From Anticarsia gemmatalis (lineage: Eukaryota > Arthropoda > Insecta > Lepidoptera > Erebidae): a stretch of DNA of 64,000 nt. Position 1 is the stretch's first letter. Every line of letters starts with the position of its first letter. This document shows positions 21,028 through 34,000 of the stretch, in pieces. The notes beneath the pieces are model-generated. The model was given only the letters and a program-made list of their open reading frames with translations. It did no database searches and was not told where the DNA came from. Location of the stretch: NCBI RefSeq assembly GCF_050436995.1, contig NC_134754.1:5759001-5823000 (forward strand), in the 5' to 3' direction. The position numbers and the translations under genes were made by a program.

Positions 21028-24000
21028 TTTGCGCTCACGATATCTATAATTCGATGCAATTTACAATCATAAATTACAAAGATAATGGTCAAACGTATTC
21101 GTAAATTAATAAATAAAGGTATAGGTAATATTCATTTACTTTAAAGACAAATTGAATGATTAAATTTTTCCATATTGTTGATTATCATTATAAAAACTGG
21201 ACAAAATAAATACACTTCTTCTCTGACTTTGTTCAAAATGCGTGCACACTCGGTGAAAAATAGGAACGTATCAAAAAAGCACGAAAGCTCATCTAGCAAG
21301 AGGACACACGTGTGTATCTGCGGACGGAACCACGTTATGCATGTTATGTTAGTACGTACATGCACCCCTATGGAACTTCTCATTGTCGACAGTTTTAGAA
21401 CCGCTTTAGCAATTTGGCTTTGTGGCCTTGGCTGGAATTTTTGCTTTACGGTCTAAGCTTGAAATACTTGCTTTTGAGTTGAGAGCAGTACAGTATTTCA
21501 GAAAAAACAGCTTTGTTACAACGAAATATAATCGAGCATTGTTAAACAGAATCGTAAAGATAGGTAAATATTTCGTTTTACGGTCTGAATTTAAACCGGG
21601 AGATAAGAAATAAATGTGTGACGTGGTATTTGCGCGAAATGAAATTATAATTCAACGCCGGCCGTAACGACTGAAGATAAGTTTTGTTTATGTAACATTT
21701 TGTACTGTTGAATTTACGTTTGTCGATTTTAATTCGGGAATCGGCCCATTAACACGACGCTGGGAAAAAATACGCAGCAATTCATTGCTTAAAGAACATT
21801 AAATTAAGCGTAATTTGAATAATTTTACGTGGCGGTGAGCACAAATAGCTGTAATTAAAGGTACACGTATATTTTGCGAATTGTGCCAAATTGAAAACAA
21901 AGGACGGCCTGAGCGCTTAGTGAACACGATCAATGTGGACGGCTATAATATTTAAATAGAGAACCATAAGCTATAATTATTTGATATAAATTAAACAGAA
22001 ATGTCCTCACAATAAAAGCTGCACACAAAACAAATCTGAAATGAATGCGATAGTATGAAACACATGTGTACGTAATTACGAATGTTATCAAAATACTAAA
22101 ACACAAATTGCTGCTTAATCAAACTAATTAAACCGGTTTGATCACGCTTTTAAGTTTTAAACAGATAAACTGAAAACATTGATGACTTGACATACGAATG
22201 ACAAATTAACAGTTGAAATGACAAACAAAACAATTGAATTCGGTCGTCCATCCGATTGCTAATTATTCAAACAGTGAGTAATTCATTGCTTAAATATTAA
22301 AATTTCAATCATTCGTTTTTCAGCGTCAGTTTGAAATATATTGGTGTAGGTCGTTTATGATTATTGAGATTTCTCAATATTCGTATAATAATATTTTACT
22401 TCAAAAAAGAACACAAATTATTTGGTATTTTCGTAAAAAACTAACGAAAATAACATGTTACTATTAAAAGTCACAGCCTGGCTACAAAATCAGGCAATTG
22501 TCGTAAAAAGAATTACGAAACGAATAAAACCTAACATTCGGGCCAAATATTGTCCGTTCTGTGTGATAAAAAAACTCACGAATCATACCCGAAAATACTA
22601 GAGGCGACAGTTTAAAATATAATGTCGAGTAAACATTTCTTTTCAGTGTATAATTTGTCCATTATTGTGACTTTATGACTGCGACTGCGACAAAATCCAG
22701 CGATTTGTCACTTAATAACAGGCGGTCTGTTTTACGGGTCTCCCGTACTCCGGCGGTAATAAATTTTGTTTTCACAAAAACGAATTAGGTCTAAAATTTT
22801 ATTATTAGACTTTATAGTCAACTTTATCAAACGGGATTACATCGGAATACCAACAGGGCAACATCGTAAACTCTTTACAAGACTCGGATTTTTAATAGCG
22901 TCCAGTATTTATGCATTCGACTTTATGAAGCTATGTTTTCTATTGTGGGTTTAATATTATCCTATTAGGGTTAATGTACACTAATGGTCGGGACTATTAG
23001 TGTATATGCAGTTCGTTAGTCATCCCATTAGGTAGCAATATTGCACTACATTATTATGTGTTGTGTAATAACTGTAACAGGGAGTTCAATAAAATTGAGA
23101 TTAATGTTAATCCAAGTCCATTTTGCTGTTCAATGGCTCTGCAGAATGTTGTAAGCACGCAGTTAAGATACGACGTATGAGGTCTATGCTTTAATAAATC
23201 GTATATCTCTGGGTTACGTTAAATTTTCCCCCCTCATATTATGTACTTATAACAAATAATGTTTAGAGCTAAGAATTTTGAAGAAAAATGCTTTTGAACA
23301 ATAAATGACATTTACTTCTGCAGTAAACCTAATAGTTGTCAATAAAAGTGGTTGTTCTCTGGATAGTAGTCGTATTTATATAAGAACTTAATGCTTTCTG
23401 TTCGTTGTGTAATGTGGTAAGGGAAGCTGAAATCTTATGACAGCTGGGAGAACTTTAGATTGCAGGCATTTCCACAACACGCAGCGGGTTACATAGGTCA
23501 TACGGTAGTTGCTCCGTGTTTAACTAAACAGACGATACGTGATTTAGAATTATTACGGACGATAATACTATGTTAAAGAAAGAGTGTTATTTTTTAAGCA
23601 GCCAAGTTTAATACAATAAAATGGCAGGTAAAATTGATAAATAAAGCTGTCACTTTTAATTCACTTCATTAATGTTGGGGTACATAATTCAGCAGCGATT
23701 CCCGTATCATTCACATCGTAACGTATTAATTAAGCGTTTCATAACACCAAAGGACCCAAATGTCATGTTCCACTGTCATGTCCGGTTTGAGTTAGGCCCG
23801 TGCCAAAGATTATATTATCGACAAAGGCCTGAGACGCAATTCCATCGCGACCAGTCGCGACAACGCCCATGTTGATGATGATCATAAAATGTACGACCAT
23901 CCCTGTTTGATGAGTACAATAAATAAGTTGACACGCAACACACGGAAATTTAATTTCGATGCGGAGTCACGCGTGGGCGAGATGCCAGAGATACGTACGT

Positions 24001-24064
24001 CGTCGATTGACTCGATCCAAGATTGAGAAACTAATAAATCGTAAAAAAATATAATTAGTGTATA

Positions 24065-24210
24065 TACGTTAGGCTAATCGAGCGTTTGACGAGGGTCGGA
24101 CGAGGTCGCAGCGTGGCCGGCACTGGCGGCTGCCGGGCGCCGGAACGGCTCTACAACTCCAGTCATTATTCGGACAGACGCGCTCCGACGCCTTTTAGCC
24201 CTTTGACGTG
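24065..24210. promoter_or_regulatory. GC-rich island in AT-rich DNA
   Basis: Around 24075-24205 the sequence becomes strongly GC-rich with many CpG. A plus-strand frame stays open through it (Arg/Gly-rich, ending in TAG at about 24198) but matches nothing. A CpG-bearing regulatory element or an unrecognised exon are both possible. Confidence 0.25.
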
Positions 24211-26920
24211 GAAGAACCTATTAGCATTGAGCGGCTTGTTGACTTGGCCTGTTAATTACTGACCTCTATTTAAACTTTTAACTAACCTGTCTGCACGGGG
24301 CGATTGACAATCTGAGATGTAAAAAACTTGAAAAGGTTTGAAAAAGAATCAATAAGACCATTGAAGTAATATCTCAGACGTGTTGGATTTAATCAGCATC
24401 AACAGAGAATCCAAGGCGAAAGATATTCAAATGAAGAACGAGCTCGATCCGCGACAAGGATGGAGCCCGAAATCAAGGCAGCGGAATCGACGAATAAAAC
24501 TGTTGATTACGTACCGCGCAAAGTTACGCTCCGTCGATCGGAATTTTATTTACTTGCTCGTTCGAAAAACAAATATGATGGCTTTTAATTTATGAGCGCG
24601 TCCGACGGGCTCCCGATGTTACAGCCTGCAGTATACCAACCTCCGATCGAATACCGACGTATGTATTTCAAATTCGTTATTTTATTGGAACTTTTTATTT
24701 GTGTCGTGACGACGGTGTGCGAGCTAATGGAGATATCGTATCTGTCATATCAAGAATATACCAATTGACAGTTTTATTGCGATCGCATTTGTGATGTTCA
24801 GATAAAGACAAGTTATTCGAGGGTAGGCAAGAATATGTCTTCGCTAAGTACGATCGATGAGTCCGAAATCCAAGTGTTTTCTTTTGATAAATCGTTTTAT
24901 TTCGGCACCCAAATCTTCCACTGATTTAAGTCAATTAAACTGGTGTAGAATCAACTCAATTATAGGTAGTCGCTGGTTCATGTCCACTTACAGACAAGTG
25001 TTTAACTTTTTCCTTTTACGTCAAAGGGGCAATTGCAAAGGGTATTTTGAAAAACGCCTTGGCGAGTAAGCGGACGAATGCCAATAAAGCTAGTCGTAAC
25101 CCAACCCACTTCTAAGGCCAGAATGGCGTGCTGTAATCGCTACCAGGCAAAAACTTGACTGAAGAATTTACATGGATGGCTGTATGCAACATTTAATAAT
25201 GAGCATAATAATAGTATGTGAAATATTACACCCTGAGTTTACTTTAGTTTAGTAAATTTAATATTTTTATCAAGTTTATTATAATGACAAGTATATTCAA
25301 CTAGATTTTCTTTAAAAATTTTGTATCTAATTAGCATATCATCACTATTTAATAATTATTTCATCAAAACCGCATATTAATTAATTTTAATTTATATTCA
25401 TTAATTAGTGTACATAGGTATTCACTTGAAAGATAAGTCAAGTTCATTAATAATTATGCACACAGTCAAAGATATAACATTATACTCACTTGAAAAAAGC
25501 AAAAATGATGAAATAAGAGAGGTACCTATTTCTAAGAAAATTTTTCTTATCAAATTAATTATAAAGACTACATAAAATGCGTACATTCGAAAACTGAAAA
25601 TATTTGGTTGATAAAAACGCGGCCATCTGTGGCAAAAATGCCTGACGTATTTTTCTAGTGAACACTATAAATGCTCTCACTATTCATTCATTTGAAAAAA
25701 CGAATGAAATCTGTCAAAAACAGCCGAGCGGGTAAAAAGCAGAAAGATTGGAAGCATTGTGCAACATCCTTTAAATGGGCTTTGAACATGGCCCCTAGTT
25801 AGTCGGAGGCATCGAGTCGAAGCCACCGCTTGTTCTTTTAGTAATTTGTTTGTGGTCGCCGTAAGTGGCCATTTATAAGTAGATCACTCATCCGCGACCC
25901 GCGCGGCGGCTCCACACCAATGATTTTATTCAACGTGACACTACTTAAGAGATATCAGATAATAAACGCACCGCGGACACACATCTCGATGCCATTTAGC
26001 GTACAAAGTGACCGCACTCTCGTAACGTTCCTATTTAATTGGTCTGCTTACCGGGTAAAAATGTTGAGACAATATTTTTCTCGCTGACAGTATCATTTAG
26101 TTAACCGTAAGCTAACAGAAAAAAGATATGGTCTTTTAAATTAAAGCGTATGGGAATACTTACTACATATTTGTCGAACATCTTTATTAATTTAACTCTT
26201 AATGTGTTGGGCTAGTTATCGAGTAAGCGGTCATTAATAAATGCATAACTTCTAAGTTCGATGACCGTACGTTGAAAAAAGAGCTGGCTCTCATTTGGAT
26301 GTCCGGGGTTGTAGGTTAAGTATAATCAATTGCTATGTAAGCTGTCAGTTTATTTATTGTCGAACATACCTTTAGTGTAATTCTTAGAAAAACTTCGTTG
26401 TTTATTATTATTAATGTAATAAATAATTATACGATCAAGGGTAAAGGAAGTGGATTTGATGTAATAGGAATATGCGGAAACAATTTTTCTAATCAGATAA
26501 AAATCGTTCTAAATTAAATAACGTATTAAAAGAAAATGAAGCTCAACAGGGAAGCAAGAACAAAACGAAAGAAAAATTAAAGCAGTATCTAATTAAAGGT
26601 AACGAATGGACATTCGCGTAGGTAAATGGGTACCAACTAGGCAATTACCATTGTATCTCAATCCGATAATCGAACCCTACACAATTAACACTGCATCGTC
26701 GACATTGTTTACTTAATCAGTTCATCCTCCACTTGACTGTAAATTAATTAACCAGTAGTGCAAATTTCAAGAGGTGTTCATAAGAGGAATATTGACTACA
26801 GAATAACGGTACATAGGAACACAATTCTAACAATAATGCTTGAGACTTCCTCAGTTTACGCAAAAAAAAAACGATTTAAACGAAATGCACTTCACTGGAT
26901 GTTCTAGCGATTTAAACAGC

Positions 26921-27003
26921 CTATTGTTCAATCTGACTTCACTTGAACAATAGTACTAAGTAGATTTGTGAACTTGCAGTAGTTGATTTGTAGTGAAGTT
27001 AGA
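26921..27003. repeat. Hairpin whose loop pairs downstream
   Basis: CTATTGTTCAA (26921-26931) and TTGAACAATAG (26943-26953) form a perfect 11-bp stem. The 11-base loop TCTGACTTCAC (26932-26942) is complementary to GTGAAGTTAGA (26993-27003) with one G-U pair. This is the geometry of an RNA pseudoknot, or of overlapping inverted repeats. Confidence 0.5.
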
Positions 27004-29109
27004 CTTCTATTTCAAACAATCAAGGTGAGAAATCGCAGTCGTGACGAACAGATTCCAACTTTATCTTGTTGAGTATTAGGACTACATTAGGACGGAATGG
27101 GTTTATGAAAATAGATTCTATTTTCACGTAGCTACCATTCTTATGTCCTGCCGCTTACGTGTGGATTCATGACGTGCGAAAGGACGGACGAAGGGTTTAA
27201 AAAGATGCCGAAATCAGATCGTCGCATCTCTTCGGACGTCTCCATCGTGTGACGGATGTCATGAAAGACAAAAAAGGTTTTTTGCCTTGTAAATCAGCGC
27301 GTCAGTCGGACGTCAGAGCCGGGCGAGCGGGTTGCGGCTCGCACGCAAATCAAAGATCTGATGCTACCAATGAAGTTGTGCCGATAGAGCCTTCTACAAT
27401 AGGGGATACTTATTATCGACACAGTTTATTCAATGTTTATAAAACGTGAAAGATGTTTAACAATCGACAATCCAGATTCAATAGATGCATGTACTTTATA
27501 TTGGTATACTCAACATTTGCTTAAAGCTTGTATGATTTAACAAGACAAATTCGGTGTGTGTTATAGAAAAGCTTGGTACTGTACTGATTAGCGTTATACA
27601 CACACGAAACGACAGAAACTAAATAAATTAATATGGGGGAAACCGAAAACAAAATTTAGTTCAGTAAGTATTTGTAACTAACATGATTTTCCTCGCTACA
27701 GTTCAATCATCTTCTCATAATATAACGTATATTCAACGTAAACAAAATACGCAACGTCCTAGGAGTAGCTACGGCACTAATTACACAATACGGGAGGGCA
27801 TTAATATGTAAATTAATATGTAGCGTGTTTGATTAAGGAACTCGTACGTTATTAAACGTTAGCAGACAACGCATTTCAATATACAGAATCTTGGCAAATA
27901 TTTGCAGCTCCAGGGTAAGGGACGACGAACAAAAGCTAACAAGGAACACGCGATTATTACTTACTTTAATACTTTGAGAACAAATATAATATCTTGCATT
28001 GAGCACACATTGTTTAACGAAGTAGATAAGAAACACCGCTTGTTAATTTGGTACTCACTTACGAATGTTTGCGAATAAATGTTGTAAGAGTTGTTTAAAT
28101 AGACGCATATTTTATTATTATAAGCGTTGCAAGAATACACAAAAGATTGTTTGAAAGAAACCTATAACTGTATCTATTTTTTTTTCATTAAAGCAGAAGT
28201 AACAAATTTGCCCATTAGGCTTTAGTTAGACACCGTTTCAATGAAAATAAAAGTTATTTGAAGCCAGTATTCTCTTATTCTAAATCTGACAGTAACATCG
28301 CCAAACACTAAAAATCCTTACGTTTTGACTGACTATAAGAATAAAAGTTTCACAAAGCCTTCTCCGTAACAAAGAACTAGTCAGTTCCATACTGTATGAG
28401 TACGAAAAAAGTTGTTAACTCCTTGTGACAGAATAAAGTTAAAGCGTTTTCCGATAGCTGTAGCTACTGGTTTTTGCGATGAATGAGCGAATCTGTGCGA
28501 ACTAAATAGCCCTAGTACATTACGCTAAAGATATAATGTAGGCGGCGTCTTTTGAAGTGTTTTCCATTACATTAGGCAACTAGCTAATCTTAGTAAGCAG
28601 CTTTTTACCCGCGTCTAAGTCGAGGTCGGCTAATATTTGAAGAACGCGAGAGGCTTTAGAATTGATTAGGCGGTGTTCATCCATCGTGAATTTCATTTTT
28701 GAATGAAAATTTTAAGACTTAGTTTAAAGATTAGTCCAGGATTTGATAAGGCGTTAAAGTAGCTTTGCACTTGTTATTGGTTGGATTTTATTTTCCTCTC
28801 TACAGACTCTACGTTAACTGTTGATTTCTAGGGACAGTAGTGATTTGTAGTAACTTATAACTTAAAGAATTCGGTCTACCTTTCTGCAAGTTATGACAAC
28901 ACGATTTCTGTTAATTTCGGTCTAGATAATTTGTGCGTGCGTTGGTGACACTTATTTATTTATGTGTAGTAATCTTATTTTAAAATCTTTTAACTAGAAC
29001 CAAGTAATAAACAATCTATCTTGTAAAGATAATTTACAGATTATTTATGATACAGCTGTTGTGCGATCCGCGAACAGGATTTTATGATTGCAATAATATG
29101 TTAACTACC

Positions 29110-29153
29110 GTAAAAAGACTAACGCTATTTATTATCGTTTGTTAGTCTTTTAC
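29110..29153. repeat. Inverted repeat / hairpin
   Basis: GTAAAAAGACTAAC (29110-29123) pairs with GTTAGTCTTTTAC (29141-29153), with one bulged A and a 17-base loop. Function unknown; it could be a small inverted-repeat element. Confidence 0.5.
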
Positions 29154-32103
29154 CAGCAAACCAATGGTTATGTTTCACATCGATTTATATATGTAGTAAT
29201 TATAAGAGGTTTAGATCATAAATAAAAAGGTAAATTGTATTTCTGCGAACTCTTGTTAGGAGAGATTTGTGACTGTGTGTGAGATTGTAATTTATCATTC
29301 CTTCTGCTATCTTCTCCCGCTAATAAAATGATTACATCTTGTAAAACAACAACATAAACATTTCCAAACTAAATAGTACATTGTAATTTGTAATGAGCGA
29401 GCAAATAGACATTTTGGCGCTTGACTCAAAAACGCCAACCTCAGTTCCTATTTCATACAATTTGTAGTATTTCAAAAGCAGTTTTATCTATCAATTACAT
29501 CGCTCAACTGAAACTGGAGTTTCAAGCACGCACACATTGTCACCAACTATAAGTTTTCGATTTCTTGTGAAAGTTACGAGAATATTTTGTAACATTTTCA
29601 ATAATATAATATTCTTTTATCTATTCAAGCACTTTATCGGATAGACATTAAGTATGTTTTGAATTGGCGGCTAACCGCCACCCGAACGGAAACACCTAGA
29701 TTATTTTATAAAGGAAATTTATTGAAACCACTGACTTCATCACCGGTGGTCGGCTTGTCGTTAACAAAATCATCATAAGCCACAATTGTGTTTGTATTCG
29801 ATTTATCTAATATTCGTTACCTATAGACAAAAAAGGGGTAAATTAAAATTGTACACATAATTTCAATATTTTACGCTTTACAATACTTTATAAATGTTAA
29901 TGTGTGTAACAAAATACCGTACAATTTTGCAGGATCTTTAGAACGTGAATGCTGCGTTTACTTACTCGTCGTAATTATACATTCAGTCAGTCAGCTCGAA
30001 GCCTAGTGTAAGTCTATAGAACATGACACGTGACAAAAAGATTGCCTATTTAAGTACTTTGAAAAAGGCCAGACTCTACGCCCCTGATATGTCCGGTTGC
30101 CAACTCATCTAGTTTGCGCCAAACAAGCAAAGGTATAACGTAAAAAACATTAGTTAGTTGTACTTTTATTATTACTCGAGTTCTCAGGTCGAGACTATCG
30201 ATAGTTCATAATCTGTGCTTTGTACCGTTTCTTAGAACAACAGAATCGCTCGAGCTTTCCTCGGGACAATACGGGTATGGTTATTTCAAAATCTGTTCAC
30301 AACTTTGTAACGTAATTTCACATTGAAATTACCCGCTTATGTTCGTGTTTGGCGCGATCTTTACGTACTGATAATAGCATAATCCGAGTAAGGAATTCGG
30401 GATGCCAACTATCAACATACAACTATATAGTCATATTCATATTCTCATTTCCGGCAATGTCTCCATAAATAGAGATATGAACAACAAAGAAACCAAGTCG
30501 GGGACTAGAATTTCTATTATCTTTTATTGACCATAAAATAGTAATATTAGTCTCTTCATTACTTCGATCCGTCGTGGTAGCAGTATTACATTAACGCACC
30601 GCAAATAGTGTCTACCTACCTTTGTAATAACTACTGTAGCAAACAACAAAATGATGTTTATCTTATTATTTCGATATTTATACAATCTTACTGTAAATTT
30701 ATTCAACGAGCTATTTGTTTGTAGATTTATCGTTACGCACGCATAAGTTAATTAAGGACTAAGCAAAGATCCCGACGATGTTTAACATACGTGTTTGCTC
30801 TCATTATACTTGTTTTATGTACATTAAGAAGATACAATTACACCAGATCACCTCAACAAATCGTAATAAATAGTAGACTAGTACGAAGCCGGTACACTAT
30901 TATGTAGGTACAATCACACATAAACATGTCCCAGTGCACGTCTGTATCGGCCACAGATTGCTACTACCGAAGCTGCCTGTCGGGCTTTATGACATTCATA
31001 AATAGAATTAAGGAATGAATGAATGGCTTTGCAAAGAATGAACGAAGGAAGAACGTCAGGCCAGCGCGCAGCCTTTTGTAGTACACTGCAGGATAGTGTC
31101 GTATTGTTGTGTAAATCTAGCGTACTAAGCCTGCGGAAGTGTTGCGTTTATAAGTCATAAATCACAGAGCTTATCGTTTTACGCGACCGGAGCGTCCCGT
31201 TCTACTACAGTGCCGCTGTCCGCGAAATATGCAACGGGCGCTTATTTGTGAAACGTCGATAGACTATCGCGCGCATTCAATTTATTGCTCTTGGAGTCGT
31301 ATTTTTAATAGCTTCTTGCTGCCTGTGATGTGTATTTATTTTGAAAATACATACATAAAATACATCTTCGCATAAATTGTCAGCAGCATATTGCGCATGG
31401 GGTCGTATACATTGTCCAGCACGTATACATAAATATCTGTTTGCCTATTTCAATACGTGACGTAAAGTACTTCTTAACGATTGAATGCAAGTCATAATTT
31501 TACAAACGTACATTCATGCACCATTTTAACGGGTTGCAAAATAGCCCCCAGAGAGTTATGTCCCGGTAACGTCAGCACGACAAATTGTCTGACCGTTGTG
31601 AATTTGTGGCCCCGGTACAATTTCACATTTGTATTTTAACCAAAGTACGTAACCGACTGTGAATAAAAGCCAAATCCGCGCTGGAAACTGTTTATTTAAA
31701 TTACAGAACAATAAAGCTTGATCTCAGATAAAAAGGACAAATATAGACTAGATATAGGGTACGATAGATCATCATTGTCAAATCGAATCACACCATCGGG
31801 TTCAGAACTTCGATATAGGAAAATGTATCTGAGTTTCGAGTTGTGTCCGGGACACCGAGCGGCGCTTCTCCTCTCGAACATCAACCTGTAGCATTAAGTT
31901 TATCATTGAAAATAATTACCATTTGATTCTAGAATCTTAACTTTACAGTAAGAAATTATTACAACTATTTATATAAATACTGTCTCATTAATGCAAAGAT
32001 TACTTGAGATAACAAGCCGAGGTGGTTTAGACTTCAAATGATGGTAAAAGATTTTTATCAAGTTTAGCTTAACTGGTTCTTTGCAACTTTGCTATTGCAT
32101 TAA

Positions 32104-32165
32104 TTTGCGGCTGGTGTCACGAAAATCAAATAGTACCTACTTCTATTTGATTTTTGTAACGCAAA
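32104..32165. repeat. Long imperfect hairpin
   Basis: GTCACGAAAATCAAATAG (32116-32133) pairs with CTATTTGATTTTTGTAAC (32143-32160): 16 Watson-Crick pairs, one G-T and one mismatch around a 9-base loop. Beyond a short asymmetric bulge, TTTGCG at 32104-32109 can pair with CGCAAA at 32160-32165 (the two helices share base 32160). The total is about 60 bases, in the size range of a microRNA precursor or a tiny MITE. The seed is not one I recognise. Confidence 0.45.
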
Positions 32166-34000
32166 ATACGCTGTATCCAATTATTTATTTGTAAGAGAAC
32201 AAGACGAATACATACTATCTGCAGAAGAACCGTTACCGAAATTACAGCTAAACATTAATCTGGATCAAGTGACCAGTGATCCAGAACATGTTACTTTCGA
32301 AGGCTTGTCAAGACGCTGATTGACAGCCGTCTGCCGATTAGATATGCCACGCTATCTTTGAACCGGTCAGGGCCACGGTTTTGTATGTAAATGCACACGT
32401 CACAAAACAGACATGCGCGGGATTTTTCGCTAGCGCACTGCTCAAAATCATCAGCTCCGAATAAATGTATGGAAAACGTGATCTCTTTTGCAAGTCTTGC
32501 TATGTGTTGACTAGTGAATGCATAAAATACTGCCAGATATGTAGCGATATAAAGCGAAGAGAATTCTCTATTTTATGGCACCATTAAAAGATCTCCTCGA
32601 CACCATCACAGGAAATTCTTTTGATCAAACGAAAGTAATGAAAATCGAATTTATTTTATGAGAACAAAGATTTAAATCGCGTGGTTTTCTATTATTTTTA
32701 GCTTAATTTAAACAATAGTCGAATGTTTTACATATTTTTAAGATTTAACTATTTTAATAAACAATAAATAAAAGTTTGTTAAGCATGTTTGCGAATCAAA
32801 TGCGGATTGTAAAATGCGAATAAAAACGTCCGCGCCGCGTTAAAAAGAAATAAAGCTGTTGATAACATGTTACTCCGATAAAGATATATCGCACGGTCAT
32901 CACGACGTAAAATTTATAGTTTCGGCATTTGTACTGGTCACTGAAGCTGGCTATTAATTGGCAGACGGACGAAGTTACACGTTCTCAGTATGGGCATTAG
33001 GTATGTGTAGCAGTAAAACCAGTCTCACCCTATAGGGCATTGCAATTACACGTAGATAGGTGAAGACCGAAGCCCTAGGCGTCACTACCCGCCGACGATC
33101 GCAGATTGATATCGCTTCGGACACAAAAGAAGAAACGTTCAGTGAATAATAAAACTCGGGCCATAAAACTGACGATATTCGAGCCGAATACAGTAGCCTT
33201 TGATAAAGTGAAATGCGCTATTATTTTTTCTTTTATTTTAAAACCTTTCTATAGACTTTGGCCAGGAAACCTGAATAAATTATATTTTATCCGGGTGGTT
33301 CTCGGTCGATTGCAGTAGATGCCTACTTTATTATTATTAAGCACGCAAAGATAAAGGAAATTGGTTCTTGTATTGTTAAAGTTGAGCCAACGTCATAAGC
33401 AAGAAACTAGAGCAATAAATTTTCACAGTCCTTTAAGTTTTTCTAGATCATCGAACTTACAATATCATACAGCTAGTATGCACCTGTACTTCTTGGAACA
33501 TAACCAGTATGGTCAGTGTATCTCATTCCAATGTATTCTCTGCTGACATTTCCATTTGGCTTCATTCCACATACCTATCTACTACAAATAATTCTACGTA
33601 CATAGCTGTTAAGTTATTTACAATTCGTAGAAACGCATCGCTTGTGGCGTTCGCTAACTTAAATGCCCTACTTTAGGGTTTCACGAGAAGTGAAATGATC
33701 TGCCGTAAATGTATCGTCTAAAGATATTCGCTTTGAAGCTACGATTACAGCTAAGAGCTTCGAATAACTGCATAAAATGAATTCACATTGGCATTTCTCG
33801 ATTATTTTTCGATAGATTTTATTACTGCGCATCAAAATAGGAAATTCTTTTCTAAGAATTTTTGTTTTAAGTAAGCAAATAGTAGAACGATGTTAAATTT
33901 TAGATGAAGCAGAAATGCAGACAATTTCTATCATTTTATAATACAAAAGCAGTTTTCTGATTTCTTGACGTAATACATTTTATGACTGGGGAAGCATTGA

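Larger units (their letters stand above)
21028..34000. other. Gene-poor region, 13 kb
   Basis: No coding exon or known transposon recognised. It holds a GC-rich island at about 24065-24210, a 9-bp hairpin at 22977-23004, a hairpin plus inverted repeat at 26921-27003, a hairpin at 29110-29153 and a long hairpin at 32104-32165. Open frames of 60-93 codons are compatible with chance. Confidence 0.5.
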
